From: Eutrigla gurnardus
Lineage: Eukaryota > Chordata > Actinopteri > Perciformes > Triglidae
NCBI GenBank assembly: GCA_963514095.1
Contig: OY741271.1
Span: forward strand, 503,178 to 567,177
DNA: 64,000 bases
Direction: 5' to 3'
Of this stretch, positions 31,964 through 42,705 are shown piece by piece. A program made the translations under genes and the position numbers. The first letter of the stretch is position 1, and every line of letters begins with the position of its first letter. The notes under the pieces are model-generated. The model was not told where the DNA came from and ran no database searches. It saw only the letters and a program-made list of their open reading frames with translations.

Positions 31964-33648
31964 CCCTAGAACACTATAGGTTGGTTTCACGTGACGTCAC
32001 AGTGCTGCATCGCGAACGCGCTAAATCCAGATGGATGGCAGGAAGTGAAGTCTGCCCATAGAACTGCCGTGTGAAAAAGTCAAGATGCCCATGTTTTGTG
32101 TAGTTTACGGCTGCTACAATCGTTCTACCCGTGAAAAGGAAACGTTTTTTTAGAGTACCAAAGGTTGTCATCCATAAAGGTGAGAATTGTAAAAAGCTCA
32201 CAGAATAACGGCGTAAAAAGTGGATTTTAAACCTACGTCTGCGGGTCTGAAAGTCGCTTTGCCATCAATCGGGAACGCTCGCGTTCTCCGCTGCTGGGGC
32301 AGTCGCAGGCACCAGTTGCCTTCGTCCCCCTAAGTTCAGACTTTGGGATGCCCGGTGCGGTGCTTGGGCCCATCTCGGGCTCGCCTGCCTCTCCGTTCGG
32401 CGCGCTCTCCCCTCCTTCCCCGACCCTCGGGCCGTGGGATGGGCGCCCATCGGGACCGCACGAGTCGGGCGCGGCTGCCGGTGGACTACCCGTCTCCATG
32501 CTGACCGCTTTACGCGTACGCAAGTCAGACGGTGCCGCTATAGCGGGGTAAACGAGGGCAGGTCACGTCGGCGGACCCTCATCCTCCGCCTCGGGGTACC
32601 CGATGCCTCAGTCCGTGAGCCTCCCCCCACCGGGAGCCACGTCCCTCGCTCCAGAAAACTCACTCATCTTCATGAGGTACGGGTCACGCCCAACATATTT
32701 ACTTATTGTTTGTATCGTATTCTAGAAACTGGCTCTAAATCCCTACAATACGGACTCTCTGGAACGGTTTCCTCCATAGACGTAGTCGGCATTTTTACTT
32801 CCGGACAGCCATTTGGAAATCGCGCCCCTTAACGCGTCATCACAATCACGTGACTGAAACCAAGCTATTGCCGGGTGGTTTTCACCCGAGCAAATACATT
32901 TATGTGATTTTCATTATGCTGCGTTTATCTGAGTGTCATGAGTCTCTGGGTAGCTTCAGCATTGTCTTTGACATCTTTGATGGCATGGATGTTTTCCTAA
33001 TCCAAAACACACTTTTTCCTACAGGCCATGTTTGGGTGATTTTCACCCAGCAATAGTGATAGAAGGTAAAGTAGTTTACTGTCTGCGTGTACCATTTGCA
33101 TGTAACAAATAAGGTAAGTAAGAGTGGTCCTGGAATTACATGTTGTCTTTATTAAGTGCAGTGGTTATGAATAACTATCACAAAGTGGTGATCTCCAAGA
33201 GCATTCATATTATGATAAGGTGATTTTAGTCAGCTGACCTTTTTACCCATTCGAAATATGACATATTTTGTTTCTCTCTCCTGCAACTATTTGTGTGCCA
33301 AGGACACTGAGCCTTCACCGGGGAAGTCTCAAATATCCCAGGAATGGGTGGACCAAAAACCAAGTTTCCATCTTCATTATTTTTCTTTTTTTATTGATTT
33401 TTTGTTCGCAAATTCCTAATTTTCCAGAAATTTTGGAGCATTTTTATATGGTCCCCTCATGATGCTTTTCTTTCATTTTGTTAGACATGACACAGTTTAA
33501 AATAAAAGAAGACTACTCAAATTTGTCATGTATTGTCATGTTTTGATATATTTTGATGACAAGTACTTTTTATTGGGTGTATTATCTCGGGTAAAAATCA
33601 CCCGGCGTTAGTGATGGTGTTTTGAATTTGAGCGATAGTGTTCTAGGG
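31964..33648. mobile_element. piggyBac-like non-autonomous element
   Basis: Termini CCCTAGAACACTAT and ATAGTGTTCTAGGG lie between TTAA sites (31960-31963 and 33649-33652). CCCTAGAA is the classic piggyBac start. Short palindromes GGGTGATTTTCACCC-like occur at 32874-32890, 33033-33050 and 33592-33605. It contains a nested THAP element at 31978-32866 just inside its left end. No transposase frame. Confidence 0.88.
31978..32866 (+). mobile_element. THAP-domain DNA transposon (ISL2EU-like), copy 2
   Basis: Same family as 21425-23888: ends AGGTTGGTTTCACGTGAC and CACGTGACTGAAACCAAGCT, AT duplications at 31976-31977 and 32867-32868. At 32084-32240 the plus strand reads MPMFCVVYGCYN then RVPKVVIHKGENCKKLTE in shifted frames, a THAP-like start with the first Cys pair. 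It lacks the solo LTR seen in copy 1 and so gives its empty site (ACAATACGG near 32744). Confidence 0.75.
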
Positions 33649-33669
33649 TTAAGGAGCATAGAGGGGAGG

Positions 33670-33672
33670 GGT

Positions 33673-33703
<31 letters not shown>
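33670..33703. repeat. (GT)n(G)n simple repeat
   Basis: A GT run followed by an uninterrupted G tract. Confidence 0.95.
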
Positions 33704-33825
33704 GATGCTTTTTTCAAACCTTTCAAATCGTAGACCATAGCTTTAATATGGAGCATAAAACACATGAAATCATAGGAATGTCATCATATGCTACACACCT
33801 GGTGATACAGATTATCATCGGAGGG

Positions 33826-36172
33826 GGGTCATTCCGTATCATTTCATCAAATTTCTGAAAATCTTCCCACCTGACCATCTCAGAATGTCCTGAAAAAATT
33901 CAAGTACAAAGACACACTTGTTAATAGGACAAATCCAAAATATTAGGTCTCTACTGTCAACAGTTTTCTCATGAAACATCATTGAATGAAGGGTAGTTTA
34001 GACGGTTTTTGGCATCATACTCTGAAAAGCCATTTTTAAACAGTAATATCTGGAAAACTCTCTCACCTGTGGCCTTCAAAATTTCTACAGTGTATATCTG
34101 TTACTAATAGCCTCCAATATGGGAGGCTATATCGGGGGTATAGCTCAATGATAACCTAGTATGGTAGGTACTTAAAATGTGGCTTGTTGTGTGTCTGAGC
34201 TCCCATTTTTGCAGATAAAGTGGCTGAGCTCCCATTTTTGCAGATAAAAGACTTCTATCACTTCTGCCTCTATCTCTGGTGTTAGCTTAAACATTCTACA
34301 AAATATGGTCTCTCTCACATGATTAGTTTCACAGGCTCAAAAATGGAAGTAAACACATCTTTGCCCAACTTCAGAGTCATATTCCAAAAAACTGACAAGG
34401 ATCAGGTCCAAACCTACTTTTTTTGAAATATCATATTCTTGTTAAAATCATATAAAAAAATCGGGAGGGTGTTTTGCATCAATTTGTCGCAGTGATTTTT
34501 TAAAAATCCTGATATTGGTTGGGTTTTTGTGGCCGGTTGTGGTACTGCATGTCCTAACAGCCTACTAGTAAACATCACAGGAGGGCAATTCAATTGTGTT
34601 TTTTACCATTTACCAAAGACTTACATGTGACTAAATGCTACTGATAAATTTAGCCTCACGAAAACATTAAAATGTAGCACAGTTGTAGAGGCAATAAGTC
34701 CTTGAATGCGAGTTAAACATGGTGAAAGCAGCTTTTAATGTCTTAAACCATGAACAAACATGATAGCATAATATTGAAGACTGTACATTTTGTCATACTT
34801 TAAGTATATAAATTACACAACCAAATCAAATAATAATCTTAATTTGAGCATAAAGATTTTACATTACAGTACAACAATTTGATATTGAATAACAGTTTGT
34901 CTCTATGCTCACTATGAGACAATATGTGAGTTGTGTGTATGATCAGAAATGGTGGATAGGAAGTATCAGAGATGTTTCAGATGAAGATGAAGATGTACTG
35001 GTTCAGTTCATGCACCCACATGGCCCTGCCAAGAGTTTCTACTGGCCAAGAAGAGAAGACGTGCAATGTGCACTGCAGGCTAGAATTGCAAGGATTGACG
35101 TTCCCTCTACAGAAACTGGGCGCATGTATGCCATCAAAAAAGATGACCACAACAGAGCAGAAATGTACATTAGAAAAATTTGTAAAGTGACGGCAAAATT
35201 AATGAATGTGACTAAGGAACTGGATGTAAAAGATGAAAAAATGTTTGATCCCTCATAGTGTTCATGGTTTAAGACATTAAATGCTGCTTTCACCATGTTT
35301 AACTCACATTCAAGGACTTATTGCCTCTGTAACTACAACTGTGCTACATTTTAATGTTTTCATAAGGCTAAATTTATCAGTAGCATTTAGTCACATGTAA
35401 GTCTTTGGTAAATGGTAAAAAACACAATTGAATTGCCCTCCTGTGATGTTTACTAGTAGGCTGTTAGGACATGCAGTACCAAAACTGGCCACAAAAACCC
35501 AACCAATATCAGGATTTTAAAAAATCACTGCGACAAATTGAGGCAAAACACCCTCCCGATTTTTTTATACGATTTTAACAAGATCTTTCAAAAAAAGTAA
35601 GTTTGGACCTGATACTTGTCAGTTTTTTGGAATATGACTCTGAAGTTGGGCAAAGATTTGTTTACTTCGATTTTTGAGCCTTAATATCTGTGAAACCACT
35701 AATCATCTGAGAGAAACCATATTTTGTAGAATGTTTAGGCTAACACCAGAGATAGAGGCAGAAGTAATAGGAGTCTTTTATCTGCAAAAATGGGAACTCA
35801 GCCACTCTTCAAATGTACTACTTTATTTCAACAAGCCACATTTTAAGTACCTACCATACTAGGTTATCATTGAGCTACACCCCTGATATTTCATGTCTGG
35901 AGGCTATTAGTAACAGATATACACTGTAGAAAGGCCACAGGTGAGATAGTTTTCCAGATATTGCTGTTTAAAAATGGCTTTTCAGAGCATGATGCCAAAA
36001 ACCGTCTAAACTACCCTTCATTCAATGATGTTTCATGAGAAAACTGTTGACAGTAGAGACCTAATATTTTGGATCTGTCCTATTAACAAGTGTGTCTTTG
36101 TACTTGAATTTTTTCAGGACATTCTGAGATGGTCAGGTGGGAGGCATTTGATGAAATGACACGGAATGACCC
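33826..36172 (+). mobile_element. 2.35-kb fold-back DNA element with about 0.93-kb inverted arms
   Basis: Outer ends GGGTCATTCCGT and ACGGAATGACCC; the arms 33826-34758 and about 35257-36172 are near-identical inverted copies (for example TTTTTGGCATCATACTCTGA at 34005 against its complement near 35990). A 4-bp duplication AGGG flanks it. The empty site is preserved in the related Harbinger copy at 13629-13640 (CGGAGGGAATGAC). Small indels (for example a 31-bp tandem duplication at 34200-34250 present only on the left) show that the arms have drifted. The centre holds an open frame (34905-35258). Four-bp duplications and the shared C-terminal domain point to the Sola superfamily. Confidence 0.85.
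34905..35258 (+). CDS. conserved WP-motif domain protein, C-terminal piece of a Sola-like transposase
   Basis: 117 open codons. The pattern is YDQKWWIGSIRDVS, VQFMHPHGPAKSFYWPRRED, then ARIDVPSTETGRMYAI. The same order (YDELPYVGQVLKVVEEE...FLWPQTPDVTFYF...VISEPEP) ends the transposase gene at 53011, so I read this as its C-terminal domain, possibly a small Tudor/SH3-like beta barrel. The frame sits exactly between the two inverted arms and has no catalytic residues. The Met at 34905 is probably internal, because coding potential seems to continue to the left. It is open despite drift of the arms, which may be chance. Confidence 0.6.
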   Translation: MLTMRQYVSCVYDQKWWIGSIRDVSDEDEDVLVQFMHPHGPAKSFYWPRREDVQCALQARIARIDVPSTETGRMYAIKKDDHNRAEMYIRKICKVTAKLMNVTKELDVKDEKMFDPS

Positions 36173-36740
36173 AGGGAATAACTTTTCTGTGTCAGCGTAC
36201 AGCCTACTTACCACTTTGAATTATGTTTTTATATTTATTTTATTTGCTCCCAAATCAGTTTTACACCACCGAGATTACAGCTGAAAGAATAAGGCTGATA
36301 TTTTCATACACCAACTTATAAAAGTACATCTCAGCAACACATTCATTTTTGAAAGTTATTTTGTGGCCTTTTATTGCTGGTCTATTATTATTATCATTTT
36401 TATTATTATTATTATTATTATTATTAATATATTACACACCTGGTTTAATCATCAACCAGTTATTTTAATTAAGCTTATTGAAGCCGTTTTAACTAAAACA
36501 AGAAAATAAATTATTTGACAATGACGTCTGGTCTGGGATGATAAGATCCTGGAAGATGTTCAGACCAGGCTGTATAAAATGTGAAATAATGACCAACACT
36601 TTTAGATAATATATTTTGTGTCATCAAAGTGAAGTGACATGCCAAGTGTCCCATTTGTATTTCTACCATTTCAAGCCCTCACAGCCTGTCACAGTCAACC
36701 ATCTACCTGGTGACGTCAGTTAAGTCTCTGAGGGTTCAGG
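36173..36740. repeat. duplicated segment, copy 2 (Harbinger interior plus flank)
   Basis: Matches 13631-13847 (CAGCCTACTTACCACTTTGA and onward) and then jumps to 14452-14797, lacking the 600 bp that hold the SINE body and the Harbinger right end. A (ATT)n expansion lies at 36387-36425. Its left part (GATACAGATTATCATCGGAG at 33806) was separated by the fold-back element. Confidence 0.85.
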
Positions 36741-36794
36741 GTTTAGACCTTAGGGGGGGCCATTGAGATTTGGCCGTTAACCAACTGTGATGAG

Positions 36795-37465
36795 TATCCC
36801 CTGAGTACTAACCCGTAATGACTAACCTGTAAAAACGAACCTTTGATGACTGACTAACCCGTGATAACAAACCTGTGATGACTGACTAACCCATGATAAC
36901 TAAACTGTGATACCTGTGACGACTGACTAACCCGTGATAACTAACCTGTGATGACTGATCCGTGATAACTAACCTGTGATGACTGATTAACCTGTGATAA
37001 CTAACCTGTTATGACTGATTAACCCGTGATAACTAACCTGTGATGACTGACTAACCCATGATAACTAACTTGTAATGATTGATTAACCCGTGATGACTAA
37101 CCTGTGATAACTAACATGTGATGACTGATTAACCCATGATGACTAACCAGTGATAACCGATTAACGTGTGATAACTAACCTGTGATGACTTACTAACCCG
37201 TGATAACTAACCTGTGATGACTGACCCATGATAACTAACCTGTGATGACTGACTAACCTGTGATAACTAACCTGTGATGACTGACCTGTGATAACTAACC
37301 TGTGATAACTGATTAACCCATGATGACTAACCTGTGATGACTGACTAACCCGTGATAACTAACCATGATAACTAACCTGTGATGACTGACTAACCCGTGA
37401 TAACTAACCCATGACAACTAACCTGTGATGACTGACTGACCCGTGATAACTAACCAGTGACGACT
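36795..37465. repeat. intron 1 minisatellite, about 32-bp unit
   Basis: About twenty degenerate units built from TGATAACTAACCTG and TGATGACTGACTAACCCG in varying order and length. Located 0.2 kb downstream of tbc1d22b exon 1. Confidence 0.92.
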
Positions 37466-37679
37466 AACCCGTCATATTTGACATGCTAAAGTCAGCTGAA
37501 CCGTTCCGGTTTCCGGTTAAGCTTGCGTCAGCATTCCTATGAGTTGATTCAAGCCGCAACAGCATATGATTGTGTTTCGTAATAATACGTCCCTGTACTG
37601 CACATTAGCGGGGTCTCAACAACACGTAACGTTAACGTCAGTCCTGCTTCGTCTAGTAAAACAAGTAAACGGAACCCAC

Positions 37680-37735
37680 CTTCCGGGAACCTTTGTGTTT
37701 CTCCTCCAAAACTGGATCCTGTTCTCGGTGGCCAT
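37680..37735 (-). CDS. tbc1d22b: tbc1d22b exon 1 (start codon)
   Basis: 56 nt: ATG at 37735-37733, coding MATENRIQFWRRNTKVPG plus two bases of Ser completed by exon 2. It matches the conserved N-terminus M(A/S).(E).(K)QFWKR..(K)LPGS of TBC1D22 proteins. The donor is gtgggt at 37679. A longer frame overlaps it in another phase and is spurious. TBC1D22 proteins are Golgi-associated Rab-GAP family members that bind ACBD3 and 14-3-3 proteins (knowledge from mammals). Intron 1 that follows is 20 kb, mostly transposons. Confidence 0.94.
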
Positions 37736-38060
37736 ACTCGGACAACACAGCCCCCCTAAGACCGACACCGACACCGGCTACCCGCACGAACCGACCATAG
37801 GGAGACCGTCTCCGCGACCCCAAGGTCCGGCTCCTCCTACTCCTCTCCGTCCGTTTAAGCAACCGGCAGACGGGCAGAGTTCGCGTTCCTACGCGGGGCT
37901 GTTTCACAGGGAGCACTGGAAGCCGCCATCTTGGACACACCGAGCGAACGGAGGGATTGGCGGCTGAGGCGAGCAGGTGCAGTGAAAGCGCCAATAGGAT
38001 GAGCAGGTCATGGATCGAGACGAGGGCAAGAGGAAACCAGGCACGAGCAGCTAGCGGGTC
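37736..38060 (-). promoter_or_regulatory. tbc1d22b: GC-rich promoter region of tbc1d22b
   Basis: A CpG-containing 5-prime region without TATA. On the minus strand it has CCAAT (37960-37956, GCCGCCAATCCC) and a strong YY1-type AAGATGGCGGC (37932-37922), typical of TATA-less housekeeping promoters where the start site lies at or near the YY1 element. The distance to the ATG is about 190 bp. Confidence 0.65.
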
Positions 38061-38103
38061 ATCCCATCGTCATCGGCAACACGCTGCTCTCAGGCACAGC
38101 TCC

Positions 38104-39224
38104 TATGGCAAGGCAAGCCGTTTTAACATTTCATCGAACCACACTGCTATCTGTAATTATATTTTAGATATCCATAATAGCATTTGACTAGAAATGGTAA
38201 TTAAAGATATCCACAATACATTCTTACTAGTAAAAATGATATTTTAAGATATCTACAACTTTGATTGTACTAGTCAAAACTAAATTTAAGATATCTAAAA
38301 ATCCTTAAAAAGTATAAGTGGCTGTTTTATCATTTAATAGCTAAACTGGATATGTATTGCAGATATCTGTAATTCAATTCTTCCTAGTCAAAAAGAACAT
38401 TTCAGATATCCACAATGACATTCTTCCTATCCACAATTGTCATTTCAGATATCTACAATGGCATTCTTCCTAGGACAAATGACGTCACTTTTGCCATTCA
38501 TGTGTATTGGGCTTTCAATTTCAGATATCCACAATTACATTCTGGATATCTAGAATGAACATTCTGGATATCTGCAATTGAATTCTTACGAGGAAAAACT
38601 CCCATTTCAGATATCTACAATCCAATTGTTACTAGTCATAATTTAATTTTTTTTTAAAAGGCGTCCTGTCTACCTGTCAACAGACATCAACAATACATTT
38701 TGTGGATATCTGCAATTGTATTGTTCCTAGTCACAATTCTAATTGTAGATATCTGAAATTACATTTCTACTAGTCATAATATGAATTGTGGATATCCATA
38801 ACGACATTTCTACTAGTCACAATGTATTTTTGGATATTCAAAATTACATTCTGGATATCTGGAATAGTTTTTCATTTTGGATATCTGAAATGAAAATTAT
38901 GACTAGTAACAATTGGATTGAAGATATCTGAAATGGGAGTTTCTCCTAGTAAGAATTCAATTGCAGATATCCAGAATGTTCATTCTAGATATCCAGAATG
39001 TAATTCTGGATATCTGAAATTGAAAGCCCAATACACATGAATGGCAAACGTGACGTCATTTGTCCTAGGAAGAATGCCATTGTGGATATCTGAAATGACA
39101 ATTGTGGATAGGAAGAATGTCATTGTGGATATCTGAAATGTTCTTTATGACTAGGAAGAATTGAATTACAGATATCTGCAATACATATTCAGTCTAGCTA
39201 TTAAATGTTAAAACGGCTTGCCAT
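38104..39224. mobile_element. 1.1-kb palindromic element upstream of tbc1d22b
   Basis: The left end TATGGCAAGGCAAGCCG and right end CGGCTTGCCAT lie in a perfect 8-bp target duplication ACAGCTCC (38096-38103 and 39225-39232). Arms from about 38325 and 39205 inward are inverted copies over some 400 bp each. Both arms are built of degenerate 25-40-bp units containing GATATC(T/C) and CTAGTC/CTAGGA words. Left positions 38130-38320 have no inverted partner, so the element is asymmetric. No coding potential. The 8-bp duplication suits hAT; a 9-bp one (last base mismatched) would suit MULE. Confidence 0.82.
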
Positions 39225-39274
39225 ACAGCTCCGCTCTGTTGATGGATTTTAAGTTTGATTCTCTAACGGTTATG

Positions 39275-40981
39275 CAGTGTTGGGGAGTAACGAATTACAT
39301 GTAACGACGTTACGTAATTTAATTACAAAATTTACGTAATTGTAATCCATTACATTACTGGGAGAAAATATGTAATTAAATTACAGTTGCTTTTGGAAAT
39401 TTCAATGATTACAACTTAAGTTACATTTGAAAAATCGCCACAAAAGCTCGGATTTATCAAATAGTTTTTTCCCTAAAAAAACTATAAAAGCGCAGCTGTT
39501 TCACTATTTAACTCATTTACAGCTGGCGTCACCTTTACTTTGAAAGTCCAGTGGAGCTGGATCAGAACGGAGCATTTGTACGGAGGGAGAGATCGCGCTG
39601 CTGCTGTTTACTTTCTCTCTGAGCGTCTCCAACTGCAGATGTTCAGCTGAGGGGATACGCTTCTCAGCTGTTGATCCGACTCAAGTCAGGAGGTCATTTA
39701 TTAGGCTTTATTTAGTAGGCCTATTTACTTTTATAGACAGTCAGTCACCACTGAAAGAAGTTGTGCGCTCGCAGCAGGACAGATAATTTAACTTAATGTG
39801 GCCATGAATAAATTAATTGTTTCGCCTGTTATGTGTTGCCCAAACGCAAATCTTGAGTAGGTGGTCTACTCTGTTTTCTCACATTTAAAAAGGTCTTTAT
39901 ACAGAGACAACATGAGCATTTGCTTGTAGCTACAGCACCTAAAAAATCCACTGTAACCTATTTTCATACACACACCCAGCCTCGCTTTCAATAAAACACA
40001 CACTGATCGCACTTTTATAATTGCGATCAGTGAAATATATGAAAACAATATAAAACACAGTTTAAAACAACAGTTGTTGTTGCTCTAAAGCTTCATATTT
40101 AAAAGCAGCTCAATGTAGAGCTGTCAGAAATTAAAATCAGCCTCCTCTTGTCATATTTGCAGCAACACTGTTGCTTCAGGCTGTGATCAGGCTTTTTTGT
40201 ATCGCTCATACTCTCTCCATTAAAACAACCTGCTCCTCTTGGCTGAAATCAGCCTGCTCCATTTAGTGAGGAAGTGAGCCTCCTTCGCAGTACAAAGGTC
40301 AGACTCATAATAAATGGTTAAACCTTTGAACATATAAAAGAACAACTTTTGAACAGTTTCATCTTTATAATTTTGGTCTATTTTATGGAACATTAATGCC
40401 ATCACTTATCTGGGTTGTACTATTGTCTAAATTGTGCACATTTGTCATTGGGTCAACATGGTATCATGTTTTCCACATGTTGTACATAAATAATGCAACA
40501 AACACTTTTTTTAAATTTACATTTCAACATGTTTTGTTATCAGCTTATTATTTGTGTAAAGAACAAATATGTGCTCAATTCCAAAATACTGATCTATGGT
40601 TTTAATAAACTTTTTTCAGAGGAAACATCCAAGGGTCCTGTTGGTGCAAGAACCATCCAAACCGTCTGATGAGAGGGAAGATGAATCTAACAAAAAAAAA
40701 AGTTACAGAAGTTCAGTCTGGTTGAGTCTTTTATTATGTTGTTTTTATATAGTCTTAAGTACTGCTGAAAGGTTTATCACACTATTGGTCTTAAAATGTG
40801 AAAATGGTTAACAATTGAGAGATTTCCTTCAAAATTAAGAAAAGTAATCAAAATGTAATCAAATGTAATTAGTTACATTACTTTGAGAAAGTAATTGAAA
40901 TAGTTACACTACTATTACATTTTCAACAGGGTAACTTGTAATTGTAACCAACTACATTTCCAAAGTAATCTTCCCAATGTC
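39275..40981. mobile_element. hAT-like non-autonomous element (CAGTGTTGGGGAGTAACG ends)
   Basis: The left end CAGTGTTGGGGAGTAACG, followed by TTACATGTAACG-type words, and the right end rich in AAAGTAATCTTCCCAATG are the inverted arms of a very common fish hAT family. The 1.7-kb interior shows no BED finger or DDE motif. Target duplications are no longer clear. Confidence 0.7.
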
Positions 40982-40984
40982 AAT

Positions 40985-42370
40985 CATTGAATGTCAGAGG
41001 TAGGCTATACGCGATTTGTTGAAAAGAAAAGCCACTTTCTATTCTGTAAAAATAGTGAGGCTGATTTAATATTTTTACAAGAAACGCATTCGAGTGAGTC
41101 GGATTTGAAGTTGCGGAAAGGGCAGTGGGGAAATAAGATTTACTGTAGTCGGGGAAATCTTAGAGGTGGTGTCTTCACATGATGGTAGATGGATTCTCAT
41201 CATTTTCAAACATAATTAAAATTTCATAGTATGTAATATTTATGGGCATAATTCTCATTCGTCTAATAAGATACTCTTTAGTCAGATAACCTCAAAAATA
41301 CATGATCTATCACACAAATATCCTAACTCTTATGTAATTTTAGGTGGCGACTTTAATGAATGTCCAGATGATGCAATGAATCGATTCCCCCCAAAACTGT
41401 GTCAATCTTTTCTGAACAACAATATTGTTTTGAAACTTTGCTCAGATCTCTCCCTGACCGACACATGGCATTTTTTCAACCCAGATATACAGGATTTTAC
41501 ATGGTCTAAAAGTAACCTTTCATCTAGATCCAGGATTGATCTTTTTTAGTTTCTTCCTCTGCACTTCAGTATGTGGAAGATGTCTCCCATTCTTTTGCTC
41601 CATTGTCAGATCATAAGAAAATCACTCTGAAGTTAGGGGGCTCACAGAATACAACTAAGTTACGATGATACTGGAAATTTAATAATGCCCTTCTTATTGC
41701 TTTAATGATAGTATAAAATGTCTATCCAGCGAAATCTTTAATGAAATTGCACATGGTGAATATACACAGAAGTACTTCAAGATTATGACAAGAAGTATTG
41801 CTGTTAAGAGGAGTAAAGAGTTTAAAGCCCTCAAAAATAAAACAGAAGCTGAATTACTGAGCAGAATTGGTTTCCTCTTATCTAAACCTGACTTATCTTC
41901 TGAAGAGGAGTTAGAAGTAAAGGAGATACAGTTAAAAATAGATCAGATTTACATTGAGTTAGCCAAGGGTGCATTTGTGAGATCTAGAGCCAAGTGGCTA
42001 GAAGAAGGGGAAACAAACTCCAGCTATTTTTTTTGCTTTGGAGAAAAGAAACGGTCAAAGAAAGTCATTAAGTATGCTTAGTATTAATGGTAGTAAATGT
42101 ACGGATCAAAAATTGATATCTGATTCAGTTTTTCCTTTTTATAGCAACTTGTACAATCAGAATTCAACAATCCCTCTTATGAAATTTTTATTTATAAGGT
42201 TAAAAAACACATAGTTACAATTGCTAAGGACCTGGATAAAACTTGTAACTCTAGCCTGACCAGAGAGGAAATCAAGACTGCTCTCTTCTCAATAAAAAAG
42301 GGTAAATCCCCAGGTATAGACGGGCTTTTAGTTGAATTTTATATTCATTTTTGGGACATCATTCAGGAAC
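40985..42370 (+). pseudogene. LINE copy 2 ORF2: endonuclease and RT start
   Basis: The AP-endonuclease blocks are present across frames: LNVRG start, ADLIFLQETHSS (catalytic Glu), VILGGDFNECPDD (GDFN), SLTDTWHFFNPDIQDFTWSK, SSRSRIDLF (the SxxSRID motif). Then ELAKGAFVRSRAKWLEEGET NSSYFF and TALFSIKKGKSPGIDGLLVE, the pre-RT block. Multiple frameshifts and stops. Interrupted at about 42373. Confidence 0.85.
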
Positions 42371-42411
42371 CTTTATTTTGTATACTGTGAATGTGTGGGT
42401 GTGCAACTACT

Positions 42412-42705
42412 CAACCGAAAAGCTGGAGCTGTCATTGGGCGAAGGCAGGGTACACCCTTGACAGGTTGCCAGTCTATCGCAGGGCTGACATGTAGAGACA
42501 AACAACCATTCACGCTCACATTCACACCTACGGGCAATTTAGAGTCATCAATTTACCCATCCCCATCCTGCATGTCTTTGGACTGTGGGAGGAAGCCGGA
42601 GAACCCGGAGAGAACCCACGCTTACACGGGGAGAACATGCAAACTCCACACAGAAGGAACCCAGGGCCGACCCAGGAATCAAACCTGGGACCCTCTCGCT
42701 GTGTC
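42412..42705 (-). mobile_element. tRNA-related SINE-like dispersed fish repeat
   Basis: The minus strand reads GGTTTGATTCC (B-box-like, near 42690), GTGGAGTTTGCATGTTCTCC, CGGCTTCCTCCCACAGTCCA, AAATTGCCCGTAGGTGTGAA, CTGCGATAGACTGGCAACCT. These phrases occur throughout ray-finned fish genomes. The 3-prime GGATAAGCGG tail of the same family is at 62386-62478. Confidence 0.75.

Noticed and set aside
36795..37465. CRISPR-like array
   Set aside because: Units abut without unique spacers, vary in length and lie in a vertebrate intron; it is a minisatellite.
37653..37994. Minus-strand 113-codon frame over the tbc1d22b start
   Set aside because: It overlaps exon 1 in a different phase and crosses a good splice donor; the conserved N-terminus is in the other phase.
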